IMG/VR virus record: IMGVR_UViG_3300044613_000826
Coordinates: 1-36,762 of that record
Source: a virus
Strand: one strand, 5' to 3'
Length of the DNA stretch: 36,762 bases
Below are positions 29,508 through 36,762 of the stretch, piece after piece. The notes beneath the pieces were generated by a model, which was not told the origin of the DNA, searched no databases, and saw only the letters and a program-made list of their open reading frames with translations. Made by a program: the position numbers and the translations under genes. The first letter of the stretch is position 1. Every line of letters starts with the position of its first letter.

Positions 29508-32495
29508 ATGTCAAATACAGATCTATCGCTTCTTGAACTTAAAAGAACCAAAGCTGATGTTCTTTCTAGAATACAGCAACTTGACGCAGAGGTTATTCAA
29601 TTAGGACAAACTGATCCAATTGCCGCTGAAAAACTGAAAGAACAAGCAATCCCACTATTTAGTGGACTTGATGAAATTGACTCCTTGTCTGAGTCTTTAA
29701 CGAATAAGCTAACCTCAAAGATTGCTGATGGTTCGTTTTTGACTGAAGACTTGGAGACAGTTGAAGGAAGCGTCCCTACAACGCCAGAGGCCATTTCGCA
29801 AAAGCTTAAATCTGGAATTTCAACACTTCTTGATGCTGATGTCGATCTTGAGTCTGGGTTGGATTCTGACACAAGGTTTGGACTTGCATTTAAGACAGAT
29901 GATAACAAGGCTAAGTATTTGGCTGATAAGTTCGGGCCAGAAAACATTAAGACCTTGAATGTTCTTGGTTCTCCAATGCAATTGGTAAAAGACGAATCGG
30001 GCAAGTGGAAGGCAACTGATGAGTTTGGCCTATCACTAAAAGACGCTATTGATGTTTCTGGTGAAATCTTCCCAATGATTTCAAGTGGAATTGGTGGGGC
30101 TGGCGGACTTGCACTCTCAAAAACTCCAAGTGGTGCGACTGTTGGTAGTGCTGCTGGATATACATTTGGAGCCGCTCTTCAAGACCAGATCGCAACTGCG
30201 TTTACTGGAACTGGCCCGAGTTTCCTTGAAGCGATTCCAGAAAGGGCTACGCAAGCTACTGTAGGCGCACCCATTGAATATGGGATGATGAAGTTGATTA
30301 GCCCAATCGGAATGGGAGTAGCAAAGTCAAGAAAGGGATTTTTAAGTGAAAGACAGGCTTTGCTTGAAAAAGATGAGGCCTACTTGAACGGCCGTGGTTA
30401 TAATATTAGTTTGGCTAATATTGCTAAAGGAAGCGATGAGAAAACCTTAAAACGACTTCAATTAGCGTCAAAGCTTCCCAATTACCAAATTGGCAAAGAT
30501 GTTCTGTATGGTGCGAAAAGGCTAGAGGCCATTAAAAACAGCGCACTATCCACCGCGCAGAAAAGTGGGGTGATGTATGACGACACTCTTAAAGCGTTGG
30601 CTCATGAAAAGGAGATGCTTGAGGGTACTCTTGCGCTGTATGATAAGGATTTGGCTAGGTCGGTAGCACTACAGTACGACGACGAGATCTACAAATTTAT
30701 GTCTCGTCCTCGTCAAGATAAGACAAGTGCTGGGGAGTTTATTTTTAATGAAATAAAGGCTGGTAGGTCTGCGGCTAATAAAATTAAAGATGAGGTCTAT
30801 ACCCCATTTTACCAGAAAACAAGGGACATGGGCTTGTCCGTTGACCCAATAGAAGTAGCAAAGGCTATTGAGGGTCAGTACTATCAAGACATTGTAAGAA
30901 GCCCGCAGCTAAAAGCTGAGATAGACAGATTATACCAAAGGCCAAAAAACTTAAAGAAGATAGAAAAAATAGACAAAAAGCTAGAAAATAGCAATCTATC
31001 CGAAGACGCTAGGCAAAATCTCCTCAGACAGAGGCAAAGTCTTGAAAGCCTGTCTGGGGATCTTGATGCGAAACAGTTGGATACTGTCGTGAAGATATTT
31101 AGAGAAGCCGTCCCAGAGGGGGGGACTGTAGGCGGAACGACAAAAGAAATAGCTGCAGGCCGCGCGTCAAAAACAGTTGCGCAACTTAGGGATCAGTTGT
31201 ATGCTGACAATGGTCTACTTGACGAGTGGAATTATGCCACGAATGTGCTGCAACAAAGGCTTGGATATAACGAGCAACAACTAGGATCTATTCTTAGAGA
31301 GACTCTTGGTCGTTCAGATATGACCGGCAGTCAGATCAATGAAACTATTTTATCAGACCCACGCATTGCTGGCGATGTGTTAAACGCCGTATCTCTTGCT
31401 GGGCCAGAAAAAGCATTTCAAGTTGCAGGCAAACTTCAGCAAGCGTATCTTGAAAAAATTGGAGTCGCTAGTAGGCGCAAGGGGTTTGTTGATAAATTTG
31501 ATTTTGACCCAGAAATTGTAACCAGAATTTTTGGAATCGGCGAAAATGGAAAAGTTAATCCAATTTACGGTCAAAATATGGTTAAAAAACTTGAAAATCT
31601 TCAAGATGCTATAAGCAAGGCGAAAATTGACCCAAGTAAAATTGATATTTCTGACCTCCAAGAGCTACAAGGCACACTGAGTGAGGATTCGGTCAAAAAA
31701 ATAACTAATATTATAATCGAAAAAGGAAAGACCGCAAAAAAACTCGACGAATTTAAGAACAATGCGCTTCTTAACGGGGCTATGAATGGTCACAGAGAGG
31801 CAATTGAACGGGGCGAGTTTCCAGCCGCAATGTGGGCCGCTAAACCAGATATGGTTAGAAAGGCGTTGTCTAAGTTTGGCCCTAAAGACCAAGAGATGCT
31901 TCGAGGTGATTTTGTTGAACACTTTTTTGGGAGATACCCAGCAGATCAATCTGCAAAGTTCGGTGATGCGAACCTTTGGAATGCAAATCAATTCTTAAAA
32001 GATGCTGCTGAAAGCCCGTCCATTGTCGCAAATATGCGTGCGGTTGTTGGTGATGAATTTACTGATGATATTTTAGCTGCTTCAAGGATGATGGATTTGG
32101 TAAAGAAACCGTCAATTCCGACCGAGGCTCGTCCAGCTGGCGCAGTAATTAACGAGGGGGGGATTAAAGCCTACATTAACCCAATGACATATATTCGCCC
32201 GTTTAAGGATAGATTTGCGGCTGCGGCCTATCGAGTGCAGAACGGAAAGCCATTTAAGAAATACTTAAAAGATATTGGGCGCAAAGAACTTACTCCAGAG
32301 CAAATGGAGCAATACACTCAAGGTATTGTCAACGGCGTTCTTGCTACATCGCAGGGGATTCAAGCCTTAACTCAAACTGGAAAGTACGATCCAGAATGGT
32401 CTGCTGAACTTGGTAAAATAATGGGAACAATTCCAAAGGAAACTCTTGAATACCGAGAGCAATTTGGTGTTGAGCGACCATTTCGTGAACGATAA
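29508..32495 (+). CDS. Large internal (ejection) virion protein
   Basis: 995 residues, the longest in the window, mostly helical. Coiled segments occur near the start (LLELKRTKADVLSRIQQLDAE) and in the middle (KKIEKIDKKLENSNLSEDAR). A Gly/Ala-rich stretch with ISSGIGGAGGLALSK and VGSAAGYTFGAAL (about 183-222) could insert in a membrane. Size, composition and place after the muramidase-type protein match the large ejection proteins of T7-like phages that build the DNA channel. No enzymatic motif was seen. Confidence 0.65.
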   Translation: MSNTDLSLLELKRTKADVLSRIQQLDAEVIQLGQTDPIAAEKLKEQAIPLFSGLDEIDSLSESLTNKLTSKIADGSFLTEDLETVEGSVPTTPEAISQKLKSGISTLLDADVDLESGLDSDTRFGLAFKTDDNKAKYLADKFGPENIKTLNVLGSPMQLVKDESGKWKATDEFGLSLKDAIDVSGEIFPMISSGIGGAGGLALSKTPSGATVGSAAGYTFGAALQDQIATAFTGTGPSFLEAIPERATQATVGAPIEYGMMKLISPIGMGVAKSRKGFLSERQALLEKDEAYLNGRGYNISLANIAKGSDEKTLKRLQLASKLPNYQIGKDVLYGAKRLEAIKNSALSTAQKSGVMYDDTLKALAHEKEMLEGTLALYDKDLARSVALQYDDEIYKFMSRPRQDKTSAGEFIFNEIKAGRSAANKIKDEVYTPFYQKTRDMGLSVDPIEVAKAIEGQYYQDIVRSPQLKAEIDRLYQRPKNLKKIEKIDKKLENSNLSEDARQNLLRQRQSLESLSGDLDAKQLDTVVKIFREAVPEGGTVGGTTKEIAAGRASKTVAQLRDQLYADNGLLDEWNYATNVLQQRLGYNEQQLGSILRETLGRSDMTGSQINETILSDPRIAGDVLNAVSLAGPEKAFQVAGKLQQAYLEKIGVASRRKGFVDKFDFDPEIVTRIFGIGENGKVNPIYGQNMVKKLENLQDAISKAKIDPSKIDISDLQELQGTLSEDSVKKITNIIIEKGKTAKKLDEFKNNALLNGAMNGHREAIERGEFPAAMWAAKPDMVRKALSKFGPKDQEMLRGDFVEHFFGRYPADQSAKFGDANLWNANQFLKDAAESPSIVANMRAVVGDEFTDDILAASRMMDLVKKPSIPTEARPAGAVINEGGIKAYINPMTYIRPFKDRFAAAAYRVQNGKPFKKYLKDIGRKELTPEQMEQYTQGIVNGVLATSQGIQALTQTGKYDPEWSAELGKIMGTIPKETLEYREQFGVERPFRER

Positions 32496-32506
32496 GCACC
32501 ACGCAA

Positions 32507-32644
32507 ATGAAATCAAAAAGCAAAAAGCAAGTAGGCTACCTGCTTAGTAAGGGTTCTCCGCTTTCCTCGACGCAACAGAATAAGCTCAAAAAAGAGTTGC
32601 ACTCTGGGGCCGTTAAGGTTAAAAACGGCAAGAAGACCAAATGA
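32507..32644 (+). CDS. Small basic protein before terminase
   Basis: 45 residues: MKSKSKKQVGYLLSKGSPLS, then QQNKLKKELHSGAVKVKNGKK. Very Lys-rich, with an L-L-S-K-G-S-P-L-S core seen in tiny phage proteins near packaging genes. Its stop overlaps the TerS start (ATGA). It probably binds DNA or protein; the role is unknown. Confidence 0.65.
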   Translation: MKSKSKKQVGYLLSKGSPLSSTQQNKLKKELHSGAVKVKNGKKTK

Positions 32645-33192
32645 GCGACGAAGACCTATCAGCGATTGATAGTAAAGAGGCGATGAAAGAGTTCTTCCTT
32701 GAGGTCAAGGAAAGGGCTAAGCAATTCCCTCGGAACACTATCGAGAACTACAATCCGAATGTGGCGGCACAGATCCTCTGGATGCTGGCGCAGGGTGGGC
32801 GTATCAATGCTATTGCCAAGAAGTGCAGGGTGACGCATGAGACTGTCCGTGCGCTGGAGTGGAGGCATAACGATACGCTGGAGTCAAAGCGTAAAGAGTT
32901 TTCCAAACGCTACGCCATTGCTGCGGCTGAGTACACCGACCTGTTGTTTGAGAAAGCAGAGCAGTTAAGTCGTGATCCAGACCAGCTTAAGGCAATCTCA
33001 CCAGACCGATTGGCGTTGACTATTGGAATTATGACCGATAAGGCTGGACAGCTTTCTGGTATGGCGAGTACCATTGTTGAACATCGCAAGGGGCCGTCTA
33101 TTGATGATGCCGCCAAGATGATCGCAGAAGCAAAGTCTCGTATTGCCAATAAAGTCAAAGCTCAAGCGGTAGAAGCCGAAATCGTAGAATGA
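32641..33192 (+). CDS. terS: Terminase small subunit
   Basis: 183 residues. NVAAQILWMLAQGGRINAIAKKCRVTHETVRALEWRH (residues about 40-76) contains a helix-turn-helix like those of small terminases, followed by helical stretches (FSKRYAIAAAEYTDLLFEKAEQL, SPDRLALTIGIMTDKAGQL) that could form the oligomer core, and a charged tail. Small terminases bind the packaging site and feed DNA to the large subunit, encoded two genes on. Identification is by pattern and position. Confidence 0.75.
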   Translation: MSDEDLSAIDSKEAMKEFFLEVKERAKQFPRNTIENYNPNVAAQILWMLAQGGRINAIAKKCRVTHETVRALEWRHNDTLESKRKEFSKRYAIAAAEYTDLLFEKAEQLSRDPDQLKAISPDRLALTIGIMTDKAGQLSGMASTIVEHRKGPSIDDAAKMIAEAKSRIANKVKAQAVEAEIVE

Positions 33193-33542
33193 TACCAGAA
33201 CCAGAATCAAGATACGCTGATTACGCTAAGAGTGGCGGGAATCTAGTTTGCCACTACATGGTTGAGCATGACGGCGTTCAGCACAAGTGCCACACCAGCG
33301 TTTACGCTTCGTATCTATCAGAGAAGTTTGACGCTAAGATTTGGAATGTGGTGCTAGAGAAGTTCGTCAAGCCCTTCATTGGCGTATGCAAACATTGTAA
33401 GAAGCGTCGAGAGCTTCATTTCGTTGACGGGAATAGAGGATCGTTCCCAGCGGAAGATGATACATTTGGATGCGAGGAATGCGGGAGCGTTTACAGGATT
33501 GTTGACATTCTCATGGAAACAGACGCATACAAAACCAAGTAA
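33189..33542 (+). CDS. Zinc-ribbon protein between terminase genes
   Basis: 117 residues. GVCKHCKKRR (Cys67, Cys70) and GCEECGSVYR (Cys95, Cys98) form a zinc ribbon; an N-terminal CHYMVEHDGVQHKCH could add a second site. It is coupled to TerS (ATGA) and ends at the TerL start. A DNA- or terminase-binding helper of packaging is plausible; no activity is known. Confidence 0.65.
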   Translation: MIPEPESRYADYAKSGGNLVCHYMVEHDGVQHKCHTSVYASYLSEKFDAKIWNVVLEKFVKPFIGVCKHCKKRRELHFVDGNRGSFPAEDDTFGCEECGSVYRIVDILMETDAYKTK

Positions 33543-35140
33543 TGCAGTGGCGCAAACATCCAATCCTCCAGCCTCCCAGCGATGACGAGGTAGCCTTGAT
33601 GGAGCCAGATGATCTTATTGAGCTTCATCGAATCTACCATGAGGCGATTGATAACGCTGAAAAAGATCCATTTCGCTACGGGTTTAGGCTTCCGCATTGG
33701 GAGAAGGCTGAAGAGCAACTAGCGCAAGTCTCTGAGGTTCTGGCACTTGGTGGCAACAGGTCCGGGAAAACTGCGTGGGGTTCTTACTGCGTGGTCAAAG
33801 CCGCCATCGAAAACCCAAAATCAGAGATCTTTTGTTTTGCTCAGACCTCGGAGGTAAGCATTCGCCAGCAACAAAGCGCGGTGTGGAACTGGTTGCCGCA
33901 TGAGATGAGGACAAAGCAAACTTCGGCTAATGCCTACATCTCGTACACGAAAAAGAATGGTTTTACGGATAACTCGTTGATCCTGCCCAATGCGTCACAG
34001 ATTATCTTTAAGACCTACTCCCAGTATCAGAATAACCCAACTATCCTAGAAGGCGCGGAGCTTGGTAGTCGTGACCCCAAGTGGCACAACATCGGAGTAT
34101 GGCTCGACGAATACTTACTTGGTAACGAACTTATTGACACCTTGCGCTTTCGTCTCGCTACCCGCAATTCCAAGATGCTGGTAACATTCACCCCGATTGA
34201 TGGGTGGACGGAAGTTATTAAGGAATACTTAGATGGTGCTACAAGCGTCCAGAGTGTTGAGGCTGAGCTGCTCAACGGTGAGCTTGTCCCCTATGTCCAG
34301 CGGAGTAAGAAGCGCAACGCCAGCGTCCACTACTTCCATAGCAAGGATAACCCTTTCGGTGGCTACGAGCGAATCAAGGAGACCCTAGTTGGAAGGCCTC
34401 GGGAGGAGATTCTAATTCGCGCGTACGGGGTTCCAGTTAAGTCCCACGCCACCAAGTTTCCCAAGTTCAATAAAGAAGTCAATGTTGTCCAGCCATCAGA
34501 GATCCCAACTACGAATGTTACTCGCTATCAGATTATTGACCCAGCGGGTGCGAAGAATTGGTTTATGGCTTGGATTGCTGTGGATGCGTCTGGTACATTT
34601 TGGGTTTATCGTGAGTGGCCGGGTGTCGATGTAGGCGACTGGGCTGAGTGGAAGGGTGGCAAGTGGATGCCGGGACAAGGGGCTAAAGGACAGGGCTTTG
34701 GTATCCGTGACTACATGGACTTGATTGCCGAGCTTGAGGGTGACGAGAAGATCTTTGAGAGACTAATTGATCCTAGGCTTGGAGCGGCAAAATACCAGTC
34801 AGCGGATGGGGCATCTTCCATCATCGAGGATTTGAATGATGCTGGTATGGTTTGCATTCCAGCTCCAGGGTTAGACATCGACGATGGGCTACAGGCGCTT
34901 ATTGGCAAGATGTCATGGGACACCACTAGACCTGCAGATTCGGTCAACCGACCGCATTTCTATGTCTCTTCAGAGTGTGAGAACATTATCCAAGCTCTAA
35001 GTGAATACACGGGTGATGGGGGGCTAAAGGAAGCATGGAAAGATCCAGTCGATGTATTAAGGTATGCCGCCATTGCTGGAATAGATCATGTTGACGAAAC
35101 CAGAAATCTTGCTACAAGACAAGGAGCAGGAGGCTACTAA
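33542..35140 (+). CDS. terL: Terminase large subunit
   Basis: 532 residues. Walker A is GGNRSGKT (70-77), Walker B is GVWLDEY (185-191), and LVTFTP (213-218) is the coupling motif. The nuclease half begins QIIDPAGAKNWF (Asp333), with LIDPRLG (Asp410) and WKDPVDVLRY (Asp501/Asp504) completing a metal site of the RNase H type. This is a full-length motor and nuclease that packages DNA through the portal. Length is normal for a podovirus TerL. Confidence 0.9.
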   Translation: MQWRKHPILQPPSDDEVALMEPDDLIELHRIYHEAIDNAEKDPFRYGFRLPHWEKAEEQLAQVSEVLALGGNRSGKTAWGSYCVVKAAIENPKSEIFCFAQTSEVSIRQQQSAVWNWLPHEMRTKQTSANAYISYTKKNGFTDNSLILPNASQIIFKTYSQYQNNPTILEGAELGSRDPKWHNIGVWLDEYLLGNELIDTLRFRLATRNSKMLVTFTPIDGWTEVIKEYLDGATSVQSVEAELLNGELVPYVQRSKKRNASVHYFHSKDNPFGGYERIKETLVGRPREEILIRAYGVPVKSHATKFPKFNKEVNVVQPSEIPTTNVTRYQIIDPAGAKNWFMAWIAVDASGTFWVYREWPGVDVGDWAEWKGGKWMPGQGAKGQGFGIRDYMDLIAELEGDEKIFERLIDPRLGAAKYQSADGASSIIEDLNDAGMVCIPAPGLDIDDGLQALIGKMSWDTTRPADSVNRPHFYVSSECENIIQALSEYTGDGGLKEAWKDPVDVLRYAAIAGIDHVDETRNLATRQGAGGY

Positions 35141-35146
35141 CCAGCT

Positions 35147-35335
35147 ATGAAGACTCAAAACAAACCGATAGTTGCCGAGGAGCTTATCATCGACTGCTTA
35201 AAAGAAGCGTATCTTAAGAGGGCAAAAATGGAAGAATATGGGAAAACTCCTAGGCTTACGGAGGAGATTGAAACTCTTGAACATGCGATTCGATACATGA
35301 AATCTAAACTAAACCATGAAAACAGCACCAACTAA
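35147..35335 (+). CDS. Small helical protein after terL
   Basis: 62 residues, all helix: EELIIDCLKEAYLKRAKMEEYG and TEEIETLEHAIRYMKSKL. It overlaps the next gene by 20 bp. It may be a coiled-coil helper of packaging; no family recognised. Confidence 0.55.
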   Translation: MKTQNKPIVAEELIIDCLKEAYLKRAKMEEYGKTPRLTEEIETLEHAIRYMKSKLNHENSTN

Positions 35336-35606
35336 CAAAGCAGCAAAGCGCGGTCGCCCACCAAAAGTTAAGCCAGAAACCCTTGATTCCCCAGTGGAAC
35401 CTCAAGATAATACCACCTATGAGGGCGACTATCTAGTTATCCGCAAATGCCCAAACCCTAGCTGGGTAATGGTTCGCATGGATGGTGAGGCCGTCCCAGT
35501 TAAGGCTCCACCTAGGGTATCGCACAAACTAGTTGGCAAACCTATAAAAGTTGTTATGATACGCCCAGAAGTAGGCGAGCAGTTCTACGAATACATGCCA
35601 TCATGA
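35316..35606 (+). CDS. AT-hook-like basic protein
   Basis: 96 residues. KRGRPPK (11-17) is an AT-hook core that inserts in the DNA minor groove. The rest is beta-like (YEGDYLVIRKCPNPSWVMVRM, GKPIKVVMIRP). Its stop overlaps the portal start. A DNA-binding helper in packaging or assembly is possible. Confidence 0.6.
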   Translation: MKTAPTNKAAKRGRPPKVKPETLDSPVEPQDNTTYEGDYLVIRKCPNPSWVMVRMDGEAVPVKAPPRVSHKLVGKPIKVVMIRPEVGEQFYEYMPS

Positions 35607-36762
35607 GCGCACCAACAGAAGAGCAGGAAGAGTCAATGATTTACGCCGAGGACGGCCCTAACGTCATGGCGTTGGCTGATGCCTACGACAAATGCCTTAT
35701 TGACTTGGAGGAATACTTTGAGGCCTGCTTGCGCTCATACGATGACCGCCGTAACCTTTGGGAAGGGAAATCAGACGACCTCCGCAAACAAGGCGCAAAT
35801 GCCTTTCCTTGGCAGGGAGCTAGTGATATTGAGGTCAATGTCGTCGGAGAGCGTATCGACGCATTTGTGGCCATCCTAGACCAAGCATTGCAGCGTTCCC
35901 ACATTAAGGCGTTCCCAACCTCAATGGCATCTATGCCACGGGCCTCAATGGTATCTGGGTTCCTCAAATGGATGCGCTCGTCTTATATCCCAAACTTCCG
36001 TCAACAGATGGAATTGGGTGCTAATTATCTGCTAGAGAAGGGGTTGATGGTGTCGTATGTCGGATGGAAGCGTGAAAAAAGGACATATTTGCAACAGGTA
36101 TCCATCGAGGAAATCGCACAAGTCTCCCCCGATCTAGCGGAACTTATTGTTAGTGGTGCGGATGACGAGATGGTATTTGGTATGCTTCAGACAGCATTCC
36201 CCGACCTGTCGTCAAAGCGTGCAAAAAAAGCCATTATGGATCTTCGTAAGAAGGGTCTGGCTGAAGTCTCTGTTCCTCGTACATCGGTAGATTGCCCAGT
36301 AGTTTACTCATGCGCCCCCGATGGCGAGGTTCTTTTCCCATCGTATGTGACTGATCCTCAACGCGCTCCGTATGTGTTCTGGCGCACATTCCTAACATCT
36401 CAGGAGCTTGAGAAAAAAGTAACCTCCGAGGGCTGGGATGCCGGTTGGGTTGAGAACGCTATCGAGCGACTTCGTGGGAAGGATTCCATGTATTTGGATG
36501 GCGAGAAGCTCAAGACAATCGACCGCTTGCCTATCACGGACGACAACGACCTTGTTATGGTGGTGTATGGCTACCAGCGTTTGATTGACGAGGAGGACGG
36601 TTCTGAGGGCATCTATTGCACGGTCTTCCACCCAACCACAGAAGGCTTCGCCAAACACGAACTCCTTAACGGTTATGACGACTACCCCTTTGTGGTTACG
36701 CGCCTATCGAACGACCAGAAGCGCATGTACGAAACCCAGACCTTCTCGGACATCCTCCGTGG
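35603..36762 (+). CDS. Portal protein, partial (3' end beyond window)
   Basis: 386 residues are visible, in frame to the right edge. DDRRNLWEGKSDDLRKQGAN and FPWQGASDIEVNVVGERIDA (about 46-85) form the R-R-x-L-W-x-G-K, F-P-W-x-G-A-S-D pattern of podovirus and SU10-like portals. LGANYLLEKGLMVSYVGWKRE and APYVFWRTFLTSQELEK follow in family order. The portal forms the packaging and ejection ring. The start is fixed by an ATGA overlap with the preceding gene. Confidence 0.82.
   Translation, partial: MSAPTEEQEESMIYAEDGPNVMALADAYDKCLIDLEEYFEACLRSYDDRRNLWEGKSDDLRKQGANAFPWQGASDIEVNVVGERIDAFVAILDQALQRSHIKAFPTSMASMPRASMVSGFLKWMRSSYIPNFRQQMELGANYLLEKGLMVSYVGWKREKRTYLQQVSIEEIAQVSPDLAELIVSGADDEMVFGMLQTAFPDLSSKRAKKAIMDLRKKGLAEVSVPRTSVDCPVVYSCAPDGEVLFPSYVTDPQRAPYVFWRTFLTSQELEKKVTSEGWDAGWVENAIERLRGKDSMYLDGEKLKTIDRLPITDDNDLVMVVYGYQRLIDEEDGSEGIYCTVFHPTTEGFAKHELLNGYDDYPFVVTRLSNDQKRMYETQTFSDILR

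Noticed and set aside
1-36762. tRNA genes, integrase, attachment sites or a lysogeny module
   Set aside because: No cloverleaf with a plausible T-arm, no tyrosine or serine recombinase motif and no CI-type repressor was found; the part missing from the window could still hold them.

Overview
The window is most of a tailed-phage genome, cut so that both ends fall inside genes. It carries a terminase pair, the start of a portal gene, a scaffold, an SU10-like major capsid protein, a T7 gp12/P22 gp10-like beta-propeller nozzle, internal (ejection) proteins, a beta-helix tailspike and a lysis cassette. This set points to a short-tailed (podovirus-like) phage with a circularly permuted or circular map. 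Portal runs off the right edge and scaffold/capsid begins near the left edge, so the late genes probably form one rightward block that continues across the cut. No integrase, lysogeny repressor, DNA polymerase, helicase or phage RNA polymerase was recognised. The host cannot be named. Most genes lack a clear Shine-Dalgarno and have A/C-rich CAA-type leaders, while a few near-consensus sigma70 promoters (TTGACA/TATAAT type) are present.

Layout. 1-960: a GIY-YIG (Mug113/T5orf172-like) gene on the minus strand, preceded on the same strand by about 400 nt of strongly self-complementary sequence (a candidate structured RNA). Next comes a control region with 20-bp tandem repeats and three inverted repeats. 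961-4566: scaffold, capsid, a candidate decoration protein and head-tail proteins. 4568-7628: tailspike, a remnant carrying a promoter, and a second receptor-binding-type protein. 7655-10496: two small holin-like membrane proteins, an M15 endolysin, a homing HNH gene inserted at the lysin stop codon, a small HExxH metallopeptidase-like protein, a metallophosphoesterase and a small DNA-binding-like protein. 10497-10777: a convergent region with operator-like dyads and two tandem terminators for the leftward operon.

10778-20708 (minus strand): a dense early operon of about 31 small genes. Many are joined by ATGA overlaps. They include a DnaC-like loader, a ribbon-helix-helix protein, a RuvC-like resolvase, a candidate SSB, a RecE-like PD-(D/E)XK exonuclease with RecT, and a stand-alone DnaA domain-IV-like protein. 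20709-21537 is a long non-coding stretch with DnaA-box-like sites, a duplicated two-part element and a likely early promoter; it is the best origin candidate. 21538-22227 is a second HNH gene.

22321-36762 (plus strand): a small virion protein, nozzle, fibre, an S74-chaperone-bearing virion protein, two large internal proteins (one with a muramidase-like domain), terminase small and large subunits with small genes around them, and the portal.

The most interesting items are the minus-strand promoter, structured RNA and GIY-YIG unit, the HNH element that rebuilt the end of the lysin gene, and the DnaA-like protein paired with a candidate origin. All functions come from motif reading by eye; no database search was run.
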